Assembly (NCBI GenBank): GCA_027924585.1
Contig: BSBM01000994.1
Coordinates: 11,353,001-11,417,000, forward strand
DNA length: 64,000 nt
Origin: Larix kaempferi
Lineage: Eukaryota > Streptophyta > Pinopsida > Pinales > Pinaceae
Reading direction: 5' to 3'
Shown here: positions 41,635 to 52,740 of the stretch, in pieces
Layout of the letters: every line of letters begins with the position of its first letter
Numbering within the stretch: the stretch's first letter is position 1
Made by a program: the position numbers and the translations under genes
The notes under the pieces: model-generated
What the model saw: only the letters and a program-made list of their open reading frames with translations
Told to the model about the DNA's origin: nothing
Databases searched by the model: none

Positions 41635-42710
41635 TGTAATGTACCCCTCACCCAATACGACCATCGGGAGGGGACGTTGGTAAATCTTGGGCTCTTAAAA
41701 TTCGCCCCAAATGCATAGTACGATTTTTGCATCAAATAGAATGTGTGCAGAACATAAACAAACATGCACAGTGGAAGTTGAAATCTGTCCACACACATCT
41801 AGTAAGAAAATGCAAGCAAGGCATCAAATAAAAAAGTTCAGATTCAAATACATGAGGATACTTATCTTTATTCAACGCAGATCCAAGCAAGTGGCTATGT
41901 AAGAGTGCTTTTCCACGCAACCATAGGCACTCTATCCAGCATTTACTCTTTCTGCTAGGTGGCCATCGCCAAGATGGGCTATGATTCCACCAAGGTGAAG
42001 GAAGCACCTACAAGCTTCTATCTCTCAGCCCACAATCCATTCTTCTCTCTGTCTTCTAATTCGAATTCCTGGGCTTAGCATAGAGTCCAATAATGGACAT
42101 GAACATCCATGGTAACTCTACGTAGTGTAGCAGCCTGCATGAGAGAATGAGAATGGAATAATCCTCAAAAGAGGGTTGACTCCAAGGATACGAGGTGAGA
42201 GTGAAAGACAACTTACATGGCTTCTAATCATAGAAGAAATAGGATAGTTGACAGCTGACATAATTGTCACAATCCCCATGCACAATAACTTCATGAAGTG
42301 ACTTTTCCCACCAACCTCACATGTGCAATAAATGATTGGAAAATGGTCAAAAAAGGAGATAATTGGCTTATTATCAGCACATGACAGAATTTTGGGTGAG
42401 TTCTAAGGTTGACACTTGGTAGCATAGGATTTTATTTCCCATAGGCCCCCTTCCTCTTCCCCTCTAGTGGAATCATAGCCCCTTTGGTGGTCTTTACACG
42501 GCTATTGTTGGACCATTTTACTATTTATGCACATAATATTTACATAATCTAAATCGACAAAAAATCCAACCAAACAGCTCAAATAGTATCATACATGCCT
42601 ATCCATTCACTAGTCCAACCTTGGCCTTGAGCTACGCACTAGGAATTCACACTAGCATATTTACATCATTTACATTTTTAATGCAATGGGGTCAAAATCG
42701 GGATATTACA
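41635..42710. mobile_element. Probable solo LTR inside the GA array
   Basis: 1076 bp of ordinary sequence between two blocks of the array. The ends are TGTAAT and ATTACA, matching the TG...CA rule as a 6-bp inverted repeat. The flanks GAGAG and AAGAG differ at one of five bases, but the repetitive target makes this weak evidence. No coding frame or PBS is seen inside. Confidence 0.6.
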
Positions 42711-43445
42711 AAGAGAGAGATATATAGTGAGACTAGAGATCAGAATTTTGGAGAGGGAGAAAGTGATAGATTGGTGGGTTGAGGTCTAGAGAGAGAGAGA
42801 GAGAGATTGGAGGATAGAGGTTTAGAGAAAGAGAGAGAGAGAGAGTGAGAGGGATTGAAATTTATGGGTTTATATAGATATATAGAAAGAGAGAGATCAT
42901 TGGTTGAATGTTTAGAGAGAGATATTGGAGAGCGGGTGTTTAGAGAGAGAGAGAGAGAGAGATTGGGTGTTAGGGGTATAGAGAGAGATTGTGGGTTAAT
43001 AGTTTAGAGAGAGAGATGGGAGAGAGAAGGATGGTTATGGTTTTAGGTAGAAAGAGAGAGATATTGGGGTTAGGGGTTTAGAGAGAGAGAGAGAGAGAAT
43101 AGACATTAGGGGTTTATAGAAAGAGATAGAAAGAGAGAGATTGGCGGATTTGGGTTTAGAGAGAGAAGGGAGGAGAATAGAGGTTAGGGGTTTAGGGAAA
43201 GAGAGGGAGAGAAAGAGAGACTGGTGGTTAGGGGTTTAGAGAGAGAAGAGATTGGTTCTTAATGGTTTAAAGAGAGAGAGAGATTGGTGTTTAGGAATTT
43301 AGAGACAGAGAGAGACTATATATTAGCATTTTAGAGGGAGAGAGAGAAAGTGAGAGATTGGTGGTTAGGTGTCTAGGGAGAGAGAGACAGATTGGGGTTT
43401 AGGGTTTTTGAGGGAGAGAAAGAGAGAGATTAGGGGTTAGAGGCA

Positions 43446-43495
<50 letters not shown>

Positions 43496-43929
43496 TTGGA
43501 ATTTAGGGGTTAAGGGTTTAGAGAAGGAGAGTGAGATACAAAGACAAAGTGGAGGTTAGGGGTTTAGAGAGAGAGAGATATTGGGGGATAAGGGTTTAGA
43601 GAGAGAGACAGATTGGGTTTTAAGGGATTAGAGGGAGAGAGATGGAGGGAGAATGGTTTCTAGGGGTACATAGATAGACATAAAGAGATTGTAGCTTAGG
43701 GGTTTAGAGAGAGATATAGAGAGATATTGGATCGTATGGGTTTAGAGAGAGATAATGGTGGTAAGGGGTTTAGAGAGATAGTTAGATAGAGAGAAAGGGA
43801 TTGGAGGTTAGGGGTTGATAGAGAGAGAGGGGTTGGTGGTTAAGTTTTTTTTTTTTTAGAGAGAGAGTGGGGGTTATGGGTTTAGAGAGAGAGAGAGAGA
43901 GATTGGATATTAGGGGTTCAGAGATGGAT

Positions 43930-43963
<34 letters not shown>

Positions 43964-44603
43964 GATATTATGGGTTTAGAGAGAGAGAGAAAAAGAGATT
44001 GGTGGTTAGGATTTTAGAGAGAGAAAAATATTGGGTGTTAGGGTCTCAGAGAGTGAGAGATGGAGAGAGATTGGGGCTACAAGTTCATGGAGAGAGAAAG
44101 AGATTAGAGCTTATGGGTTTAGAGAGAGAGAAATAGAGTGAAATAAATAGACTAATGGTTAGGGGCTTAGAGAGAGACTGTAGCTTCGTGGTTGAGAGAG
44201 AGAGAGATATATTGGTGGTAAGTGGTTTAGAGAAATAAACAAAGAGAGAGAGAGAGAGAGATTGGACATTATGGGTTTAGTGAGATAGAGACTTGGTATT
44301 AGGGGTTTAGAGAGAGAGAGAATGGGGTTTAGGTTCTTAGAGAGAGAGGGAAAGAAATTGGTGGTTACAGGTTTAGGGATAAACCGAAAGAGATTGTTGT
44401 TTAAGCATATAGAGAGAGAAAATCTAGGTTAGGAATTTAGAGAGAGGGAAAGATTGGATGTTAGAGGTTTAGAGAGGGAGAAAGAGAATTGGAGGAATTC
44501 ATGGTTATGGATTTAGACAGAGAGAAAGAATGGAGGTAGAGGGAGAGAAAGAGAGAGATTGGTGGTCCAAGGTTTAATGATAGAGAGACGGATATTGGAG
44601 CTT
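42711..44603. repeat. GA-rich complex array, second block
   Basis: 1.9 kb of the same (AG)n-GATTGG-GGTTAGGGGTTTAGAG units, with a short (TG)n(TA)n run at about 43446-43475 and a T11 at about 43847. Many units contain GGGTTTAG. Confidence 0.85.
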
Positions 44604-44608
44604 AGTGT

Positions 44609-45495
44609 TGTTATCAGACAATCTACCAAAAGCAGACTTAAGGCATGATCTCTCTAGCTCAACGTAAGTCTAGAACAAATGAGATAGAATATGAAACTAC
44701 TCTCCTAGATTTAGTTAGATATCAAGGAATTAAGCATCTTACCTCATATTTGTAGATCTTTCTCCTAGTGGTTGTTCCGAGCTCTGCGGTCGTCAGATCT
44801 ATGGCTGTAAGGCCTGTCAAAACATATATGAACAAGACAAGTGGTAAAACATGTCTAAACACTAACTAGTCTAAGTAAATAGTTGAGGAGGTGAACTATA
44901 AATATCATCAACACAATAACATTTATGGAAAGTGTTTATATTATTGTATAAGAAGTGGGAAATACAATAGAAGAGATGATTACAACCGATGCCTCAACGT
45001 CGCAATCTCCTTCTGACAAGCCAAACCAAATCTCCTAGAGAGAAGTAGTTGCCTCCAAGACTAGGGTGTTGAACTACTGAGCTAATTTCAACAGCATAAC
45101 AATACTATAGACTTCCTCCCCTTGGGATGGAGAGGGCTCTTGCATTTATAGGACCAAGTGGATAGAGTAGGTTGAGGATCATGGCAAGAGGGTTAAGGGA
45201 TCCTTCCCAAAGGTTAGGGAACTGAAAGCCAGCTCACCTAGGAGTTAGGGATAGAGATCCACCTCATCCAACTTCTAGAATTCGCTCGAAAGCTACCTTT
45301 ATCCCATGAAACTGACTCCGGCGCATGCTACATAAAGGCAACCTATGCTGGCGCACTTTGCTCAAAGACAACCTACGCCGACCTAATTAGGAGTGTGGAT
45401 AAAGGTCATCAACTTGCTCTAAATGACTAGCTTGATCTTGGGACTTCAGGGATTTAGGCACTAAGGTTACATAGGTGTATATTTTGGGTGTAACA
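44609..45495. mobile_element. Solo LTR inside the GA array
   Basis: 887 bp from TGTTATCAGAC to GGGTGTAACA, with exact target duplications AGTGT at 44604-44608 and 45496-45500. No internal region, PBS or PPT. It resembles neither the Tat LTRs nor the copia LTRs of this window by eye, so it belongs to a further LTR family. Confidence 0.8.
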
Positions 45496-45500
45496 AGTGT

Positions 45501-45859
45501 CTTAGAGAGGGAGATAGAAATTGGTGGCTAGGTGTATAGAGAGAGAGAGAGAGACTAGAGGTCAGGGTTCTAGCGAGAGAGAAACTGAGATATTGGTGGT
45601 TAATAGTATATAGAGAGAGAGAGAGATATTGTGGGGTATAGGTTTAGAGAGAGAGAGATATCAGGGGTTAGGTGTATAGAGAGAGAGGGAGATTGGGGGT
45701 TAGGTGTATAGAGAGAGAGAGAGAGAGATTGAAAGTTAGGAGTTTAGAGAGAGATATAGAAATCAAGAGATTAATTGTTAGGGGTTTAGAGAGAGAGAGA
45801 GAGAGATTGGTGTTTAGGGGTTTAGAGAGACAAATTTATTGGATATTAGTGGTTCAAAT

Positions 45860-45901
<42 letters not shown>

Positions 45902-46495
45902 GGGGTTACGGGTTTATAGAGAGAGAGATTGGGGGCTAGGGGATTAGAGAGAGAGAGAGAGAGAGAGAGATTGGGGGGTAGGGGATTAGAGAGAGAGAGA
46001 GAGATTGGAGTTCAGGATTTAGAGAGAAAGAGATTGGTGATGAGGGGTATAGAAAGAGAGAGAGAGATATTGTGTTTTAATGGTTTAGAGAGAGATATAA
46101 AGGGAGAGAAAATGGTGGTTAGGGTCTTATGGAGGAAGAGATAGATATTCAGGGATAATGGGCTAAAGAGAGAAGGCGTTATGGGTTTAGAGATTGATAA
46201 AGTGAGAGATTGATGGTTCCATGTCATGAGAGATAGAGAGAGAGAGAGGTTTGGAGATAGAGGTTTAAAGAGAGAGAGATTGGTGGTAAAGGATAGAGAA
46301 TGAGGGGTGGATTGGAATTTAAGGGTTTACAAGGACATATAGAAAGAGAGAGATTAGGTGTTAAATGTTTAGAGAGAGAGACAGATTGGATTTTAGGGGA
46401 TGAGAGAGAGACATATATTAGATCATATGGGTTTAGAGAGAAAGAGATTGGTGGTAAAGGGTTCAGAGAGAAATATATTGGTGGTAAAGGAGCAC
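45501..46495. repeat. GA-rich complex array, third block
   Basis: About 1 kb of the same units, ending at about 46495 where ordinary sequence begins. Confidence 0.85.
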
Positions 46496-46632
46496 ACACA
46501 TGATTCTAGCTCATGCTTGCCTCTGCTGAGCATAAAAATTTTCAAATAACCCACGCTATTCTCCTGCATTTTTTCGCTCATATCACATATTTTTCGCTCT
46601 TCTCACACACAAATCGACAATCGCTTTCATTT

Positions 46633-46815
46633 TGGATTGAATTCACACACCTTTTGGAGTTTTTTTGACAATTTGGATTGAATACACATCAGTTCGACTG
46701 TATTTGGCTCTTTCGATTGAATATACACACCAGTTGGACTCTATTTGGATATTGGATTGAATACACAACAATTGGACTCTATTTGGATCTTTGGATTGAA
46801 TTCTCATGCCGCTTG
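46633..46815. repeat. Short tandem repeat, about 40 bp x 5
   Basis: TTGGATTGAATACACAC-like starts at about 46633, 46673, 46719, 46753 and 46792, followed by GGACTCTATTTGGAT-like parts. Confidence 0.7.
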
Positions 46816-48200
46816 AACACACTTGAACTCTTCTTACATATAGTGGATACATAAAAATACCATTTGACATTTCAAGCAAAGAGCAATTCTTGAGGAATGG
46901 TGACAATTTTTCCTTCTGAATTGTATTTTAGCCTTCATTCACTTTGTTTGAATAGTATGTATTTTAGTTTTTCCTCGTGAATTGTATGATAAATGTATTT
47001 TAGTCTTCTTAATATTCAACATAGACAATCAAAACATCTTACCACAAAAAAACTACAACATGCACCACGCAATGCTTTCAACCTTTCATAAAGATTAAAA
47101 AAAAAAAACTTACTTGCATCACCACCAATAACCTTTCATAATCACATAACTCCATCCAATACACAAACATCTGTTGAATTCCTCATGATTTCACTATAAC
47201 AACTCACACAAACACCAAAAGAATCAAATTCTTAATCTTTAGGAGTGATTTCCGCTCATCCAAAACATGAAAACGAAGTGAGTAGGACCTTCTCCTTTAA
47301 AGGAAATGTGCTCCTACTAACACCCCATACCACCATCCAATACCATCTACTAACACAAACTATTGTCAAAACACCATGTTCCAAATGCCAAGCTACCAAA
47401 ATGAGGCTCATTGTACATTGTTTCAAGATGACAAGAAAACATCTCAAATTGAGGTCCTGGAGGTGATGTTGTTGTCATATCTAGGGAATTCTCCATAGAT
47501 TTTAATGTTCTAAGAAAACATTCTCACTGGATTTTGTTGTAGATTGTTTCAAGATGATGACCAGTTAAGGGCAAATGTGAAATGAGGAACCTCTCATGGT
47601 ATTATACATAAAATGGGTTCAACCACAACCACACATTTAGACAAATGTGAGTTGCACTCAAAATGAAGGAATTCACCACACTACAAGCCTATGTCCCTAA
47701 GATGGATAGGAGGACCTGGATGCCAACCTAGGTTGGGTTGTGCATTGCTGAAACATTATTAAATACCACATCAATATTTGATTGAACAATTGTATGATCG
47801 CTACAAGTAAGACAAGCTCAATGCATGTACACACTAATGGGATGTTGAGAGCAAAAAATATCTTTGTTGCACCACTTCGATCATTTTGTGTGATAGTTGC
47901 AATGGCCTCATGCCACCTTCATTCTTGCTGACATATTAGTTTTCTCTATATGTCCAATGTCAAGAAAACAAAACATACTTCCGTGACCATAGTTTACATT
48001 GTACACTCGCGAAGATAACATGCATAGGTTTGCACAGTCTCCAATCAATTGCTACATCAAGTTTTAATAATCTTTCACACTATACAAGTCATAATCGTGG
48101 TAAAAAAAAATTCCCTCATTTTATAATTGAAAAATAATATCTTATTTTTTATTTGTTCTTGCAGGGGTGATATTTTTGTTTTGTTAAAAACGTACTAAAG
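46816..48200. other. Stretch without a recognised gene
   Basis: AT-rich. Short frames at 47245-47466 do not resemble a known family. It probably holds upstream sequence of the decayed gene that starts near 48201. Confidence 0.45.
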
Positions 48201-51200
48201 ATGGGAAACAGACATAATAATAAAAGAAAGTCTAGAAGGAAGGAGATGCCCCTTGAAAAGGCCCATGCGATAAGAGAAAAGGCCAGGTTGTACATGGAAA
48301 ACCATATACATAAAAATATTAGTGCCTTATATCCTATCACAATGCATGCCACTATGACCTTAGGTTCATCAAGAGAAGTGAAACGGATGTGGGTAATGGA
48401 TCCCTCTCAAAATCCAACATCAAGCGATCATCCAATGAATAATCCATCAACAAGAAATGATGAAGTGGATGAATTCAATCAAATCTTGGTTGATGCCAAG
48501 TATGCAGTGATGGATCTTGAACGAGTTGTTAATTGGACACCTCCCCAAGAAGAGAACACATATGTCGAACACACTCCCTTGCAGGAGCAAATTGTGAACG
48601 AAGTGCCACAACAAACCGGTGATGAGACTCGTACTTCCTTTCCGACTCCCTTTCCTCAACTATCAACCAGACGACGAAGAACTCCCAGACGTATTCATGT
48701 GGATGAAAGTTCCTTTTTAGGACTTGAAGGTAAGTTTCCCAAACACACTGTTTATTTCTATTGTATAAGTAGGATCATTAAAGCATTTTTTGTATCCAAA
48801 ACCGATGCATCGAAATGTCAATTGTTTCTGGATTTGTTAAAATCACATTGTCTAGCTCATGTTAGGATAATTTTAGGCATAAAGGTAGTTATAAGTTTAG
48901 ATGCCAACAGTCATGTTGTTAGAAATCTACAATCTTCATTTAATTTGATTGGAAAAACTTCTCATACAAAATATCTTAATGCGGCCCGTCGTGTACTGTC
49001 ATAATCAATTGTAGACAAATCCACAAGGAAACGTCGCCTATTATCACACACATGTAAAATATTTAAAGTAGATAGAAAGACTCTTAAAAAGTATTACACT
49101 ATTAGAGAAACACTTCAGACACTGTGCCAAAAATATTGTTGGGCCTTTGTTGGTAGGTTACCTCGTTCAGACATGAAGCTTATTGATGTTGTTAAAGAAC
49201 TAGTACAAAAATTTTGGCATGATAACAATAAACCATCATCACACCAAAGAGATTTGTTAAAGTTGAGAAAAGGTATTAAAGGGTGTGAACTGCATGTCAA
49301 TCACTTCCTTGACATGACACAAACAGAACTCTATGAGAGGTTCAAGAATGAGCACACACAATTGAACTTGGGCCAAATTTCATTTGAAAAATGAAAACCT
49401 TGGTATGTTAGAACTTGCATTGATCACAACACATGTTGTAGATACCATCTAGAATTTGAGTAATATTATGATACATATAGACATATACTTTGTGATTTGC
49501 ATAATAACATTGTGCAAGACTGCCCATCGTTACAACCACTGAATGCACCTAGAGAATTTATCCATAGTATAATTTGTCCAAGACCTGAAGGACAAAAATA
49601 TTATTAAAAATCATTTTTATATGGGACATGTTCTAGGTGTAGTGGATTTTCATTATTAAGTCATTGCATCCATGAAAGCTAGGAGAATGATGTCAGTAGA
49701 AATGCGGAACTTCAAGTACATAACATATCAAGTAGATAGTGCAAAGGAAAGCAAAAAAATTGCATTGGTGAATTCACAGGTAATCTAAGTTTGCATACTT
49801 TCATACTGTACATCTTGAATTTATACATATATATTCATATTGTAAATGTCACATTGTATTGATTCCCTTGGTTTTGTGGCACCAGGTACAAATTTGGGAT
49901 TTCATGAAGGAATTATAGAAAAATACTAAGCAATATGCACAACAATCCATGTGGCACGATGGTAGGATGAAGAATATAGACAGTGCAGGAACACCTTTCC
50001 CAATGGCACAATATTGTTGGTTGTGGACTTTGCCAAAAAATACACCCTACAACCACAGAATGAGATTCAAATTCAATACTACCATTCAGACCAAGTTAGC
50101 ATAATGGTCCATATCATGTATAGGCACGCATCAAAGAGAAGCAATAACATAAGGATACTATTTAAAGAGACCAACTTATACATCAGTGATGATAGGTGCC
50201 ACAACCTGCATTATGTGCGGCATTCGATATGGTAAGATGGTTGTGCAGGATAGTTCAAAAATGCACGTATATTCTAGTGGTTGATTGCATAATACTTATG
50301 ATGTGATGCATATATGGAACTATTTTGAGACCGGGCATGGAAAGGGAGTGCATGATGGGGCTCGAGCATGTCTCAAAACTTCCCTACGAAGGTAGGAGAT
50401 AAGGTGCATGAAAAACTCATATTCAGGATGCAAAATCCATAGTTCAATGGTGCTCTGCAAAAATGTCGAACCACAGAGCAACACAGAAAAACAGGTAGAG
50501 GACATGTTTTCAGAAATTTCTGGCATGTGGTTGATATAGATCGATCGCATTCTTATAGTTGTAGTACTGTACAAGGCACTTGTGGATTTCATTCAGTTCG
50601 AAGCTCAAACAACCCCTTATTTGAAATATGGATGCGAAAACTTGCTTGCTTTTATGGGCCTTGTAGCAGCCGTGAGTGGGATGAGTGTGAATCAATGGAC
50701 TGGGTTGATGAATGGGATCATGTATCACTTGCAGTAGACCCATGTGAAGTTGTTGAAACAATCCAGTTAGAGGAAGTCTAGTCTTCTATTTCGAATGAAT
50801 ATGATCATATATCTGATCTTGTATAGCCAGGTGAACATTTCTGCATTCATATCCTGGCTCCCTTCTTTTTTTTTTAATTAACCATGTTATTAAACCACTA
50901 CTTGTTGGAATTTGACCGTAAAATGCATTTTTGTAGGACACATCTATGAAGTTTTATCCTCGACGGACAGTGCAATTGGAATGAATTATTGGTTGGCACG
51001 ATGCATCAAGGGGAAGCAAACCCTCCTCGCATAATTAACTAATAGTGAAGGCATTACCTTTCTAACTGGATCGATCGTTGTTCAGGGAGAATATCTTACA
51101 GTAGATGGAAAGGGACCAGACAGAAATGGCTACACATACATAGATTATAGACCAGGTTCATGAGTGTATCACTTTACGCACTTGATCATTAGTACAAACA

Positions 51201-51330
51201 TCCAACTACAAACAATGTCCATGAACTCATCAAACAAGGTATTCTACTTACTACCTCATGCATAGCACAAGAGGTTGTTTGAGATAATAAAAATCATAGA
51301 GGATCCAGAAGGCCTAATTTATTGAGGTAC
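48201..51330 (+). pseudogene. Decayed multi-exon gene of an uncharacterised, possibly transposase-derived family
   Basis: From the ATG at 48201 one frame runs 267 codons to a TAA at 49002 and then continues to 49393, encoding STRKRRLLS, TLCQKYCWAFVGRLPRSD and KKYYTIRETL. Later pieces are RTCIDHNTCCRYHLEFE, ICPRPEGQKYY, a 106-bp GT-AG intron (49780-49885), VVDFAKKYTLQPQNEIQIQY, VHIMYRHAS, DGCAG, NYFETGHGKGVHDGARACLK, GFHSVRSSN, MDWVDEWDHV and, after another likely intron, NYWLARCIKGK and GPDRNGYTYIDYRPGS. I recall similar unnamed proteins from non-flowering plants and marine invertebrates. The spaced VDFA, DGCAGxFK and FETGHGKGxHD motifs suggest an RNase H-fold transposase, but that is inference. 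Several stops and frameshifts make it a pseudogene. Confidence 0.5.
49780..49885 (+). other. Probable intron in the decayed gene
   Basis: CACAG|GTAATC at the left and TGGCACCAG|GTACAA at the right, T-rich between, with coding-like sequence on both sides in a compatible frame. Confidence 0.5.
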
Positions 51331-52340
51331 ATAGTATAGTCATCTGATTATTTATTCATGCATGTCTAATGTTATTTATGTTATATATTTTATTTCATGT
51401 TATGTAGATCATGTTATCTTATATCATTTATTTGATGTTTAAGTTAATATTACAATACATTGATGTTTTACACCATTATATGTTTTAAACCATTCACTAC
51501 AATTCAATTTTTCATCCCTTTAGGAAAAATTCACATGCATAAACAACATTCAAAACTCATCTTATATAGCATATATATAACGGAGGATAGCACTCTAGGG
51601 AAGAAACATAAGTGATCCACGCACTAGCAAAGTGCTCCACTTGTAGAGTACATATGTACATATGTAAGGAAAGACCATCAATCCATCTCCAATCCTCCAA
51701 AAAGGGAACCATGGCACCATATGCTATCTAGGGATTTTTTCCCTCCTTCACAATACATATTGCTCCATGTGTCTTGTAGGGTTTTCTCCCACCAAATGAA
51801 TACTCCATGTGGCCACCATGCAAGGTGTCTGCCATTGAGGCTAGAGATCTTAATTGCTTAAGGGAATAACACTAATCCAATGACAATCTAACATCTGGCA
51901 TCCATTGAGAAATTTATTACAAGTGTGCATATAAATCACATACCATCTCTTGTGATACAATCCATATCAAACCATTCAAGGGATAATCCATGGCTCTATA
52001 CTTTGTAATAATCACATTATATTCAACTCTTGAATACTCCTCAAGAATGTCCTCCATTAAGGCATCCCACCTCTCTAATGAATAAGTAGAATGTGCATGG
52101 ATGAAGTCAATCTCATCATCACACCTCTCTTCCACTATATAATTGGAAGTCTCATGGATGGAAGAAACAAATGATATAAATATCTTGGGTGGTACAATCA
52201 CCCCTACATGCTCCTAATCCACTAGATCAATAATGTTGACATTCACCCTGATCACAAGAGGAAATACCAACAAACTAAAATATAGCAGAATCACACTATA
52301 TGGGTTGGAAGCTAGATATACATGTTCCTTATAATAAATA
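51331..52340. other. Stretch without a recognised gene
   Basis: AT-rich. A 94-codon frame on the - strand (52201 to 51917) contains ERWDALMEDILEEYSRVEYN; it does not match a family I know and could be chance or a fragment. Confidence 0.4.
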
Positions 52341-52342
52341 GA

Positions 52343-52710
52343 ACCTAATATAGCTTAAAGACCCTAATCTAGCCCTAGAAACTAGACAAAAAAAAGGTAT
52401 CCCTAGAAAGCTTAATGTGGACCTGCAACCCTGGAGACCTAATATAGAATACTTATCTATCCCTAGAGACGTAAACTATCCCCAGAGACCTAATCTATCC
52501 ATATAGAACCTAATCTAGCTTATAGACCCTGATCTAGCCCTAGAAACCAGACAAAAACAAATCTAGCCTTCGAAATCCTAATGTGGACCTATAATCCTGA
52601 AGACCTAATCTAAAATACTTATCTATCCCTAGAGATGTAACCTATCCAAAGAGACCTAATCTATCAATATAAAACCTAATATACCTTATATACCCTTATC
52701 TAGCCCTAGA
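52343..52710. repeat. 165-bp tandem repeat, about 2.2 copies
   Basis: ACCTAATATAGCTTA-like starts at 52343, 52508 and 52674. Each unit contains several CCTAATCTA-type sub-repeats. It ends in a run of about 20 A residues. Confidence 0.8.
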
Positions 52711-52740
52711 AAAAAAAAAAAAAAAAAAAAACAAATCTAG

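Noticed and set aside
41016-46503. Arg/Glu-rich and Ser/Leu/Pro-rich proteins in the GA array
   Set aside because: Direct translations of (AG)n and its complement; low complexity only.
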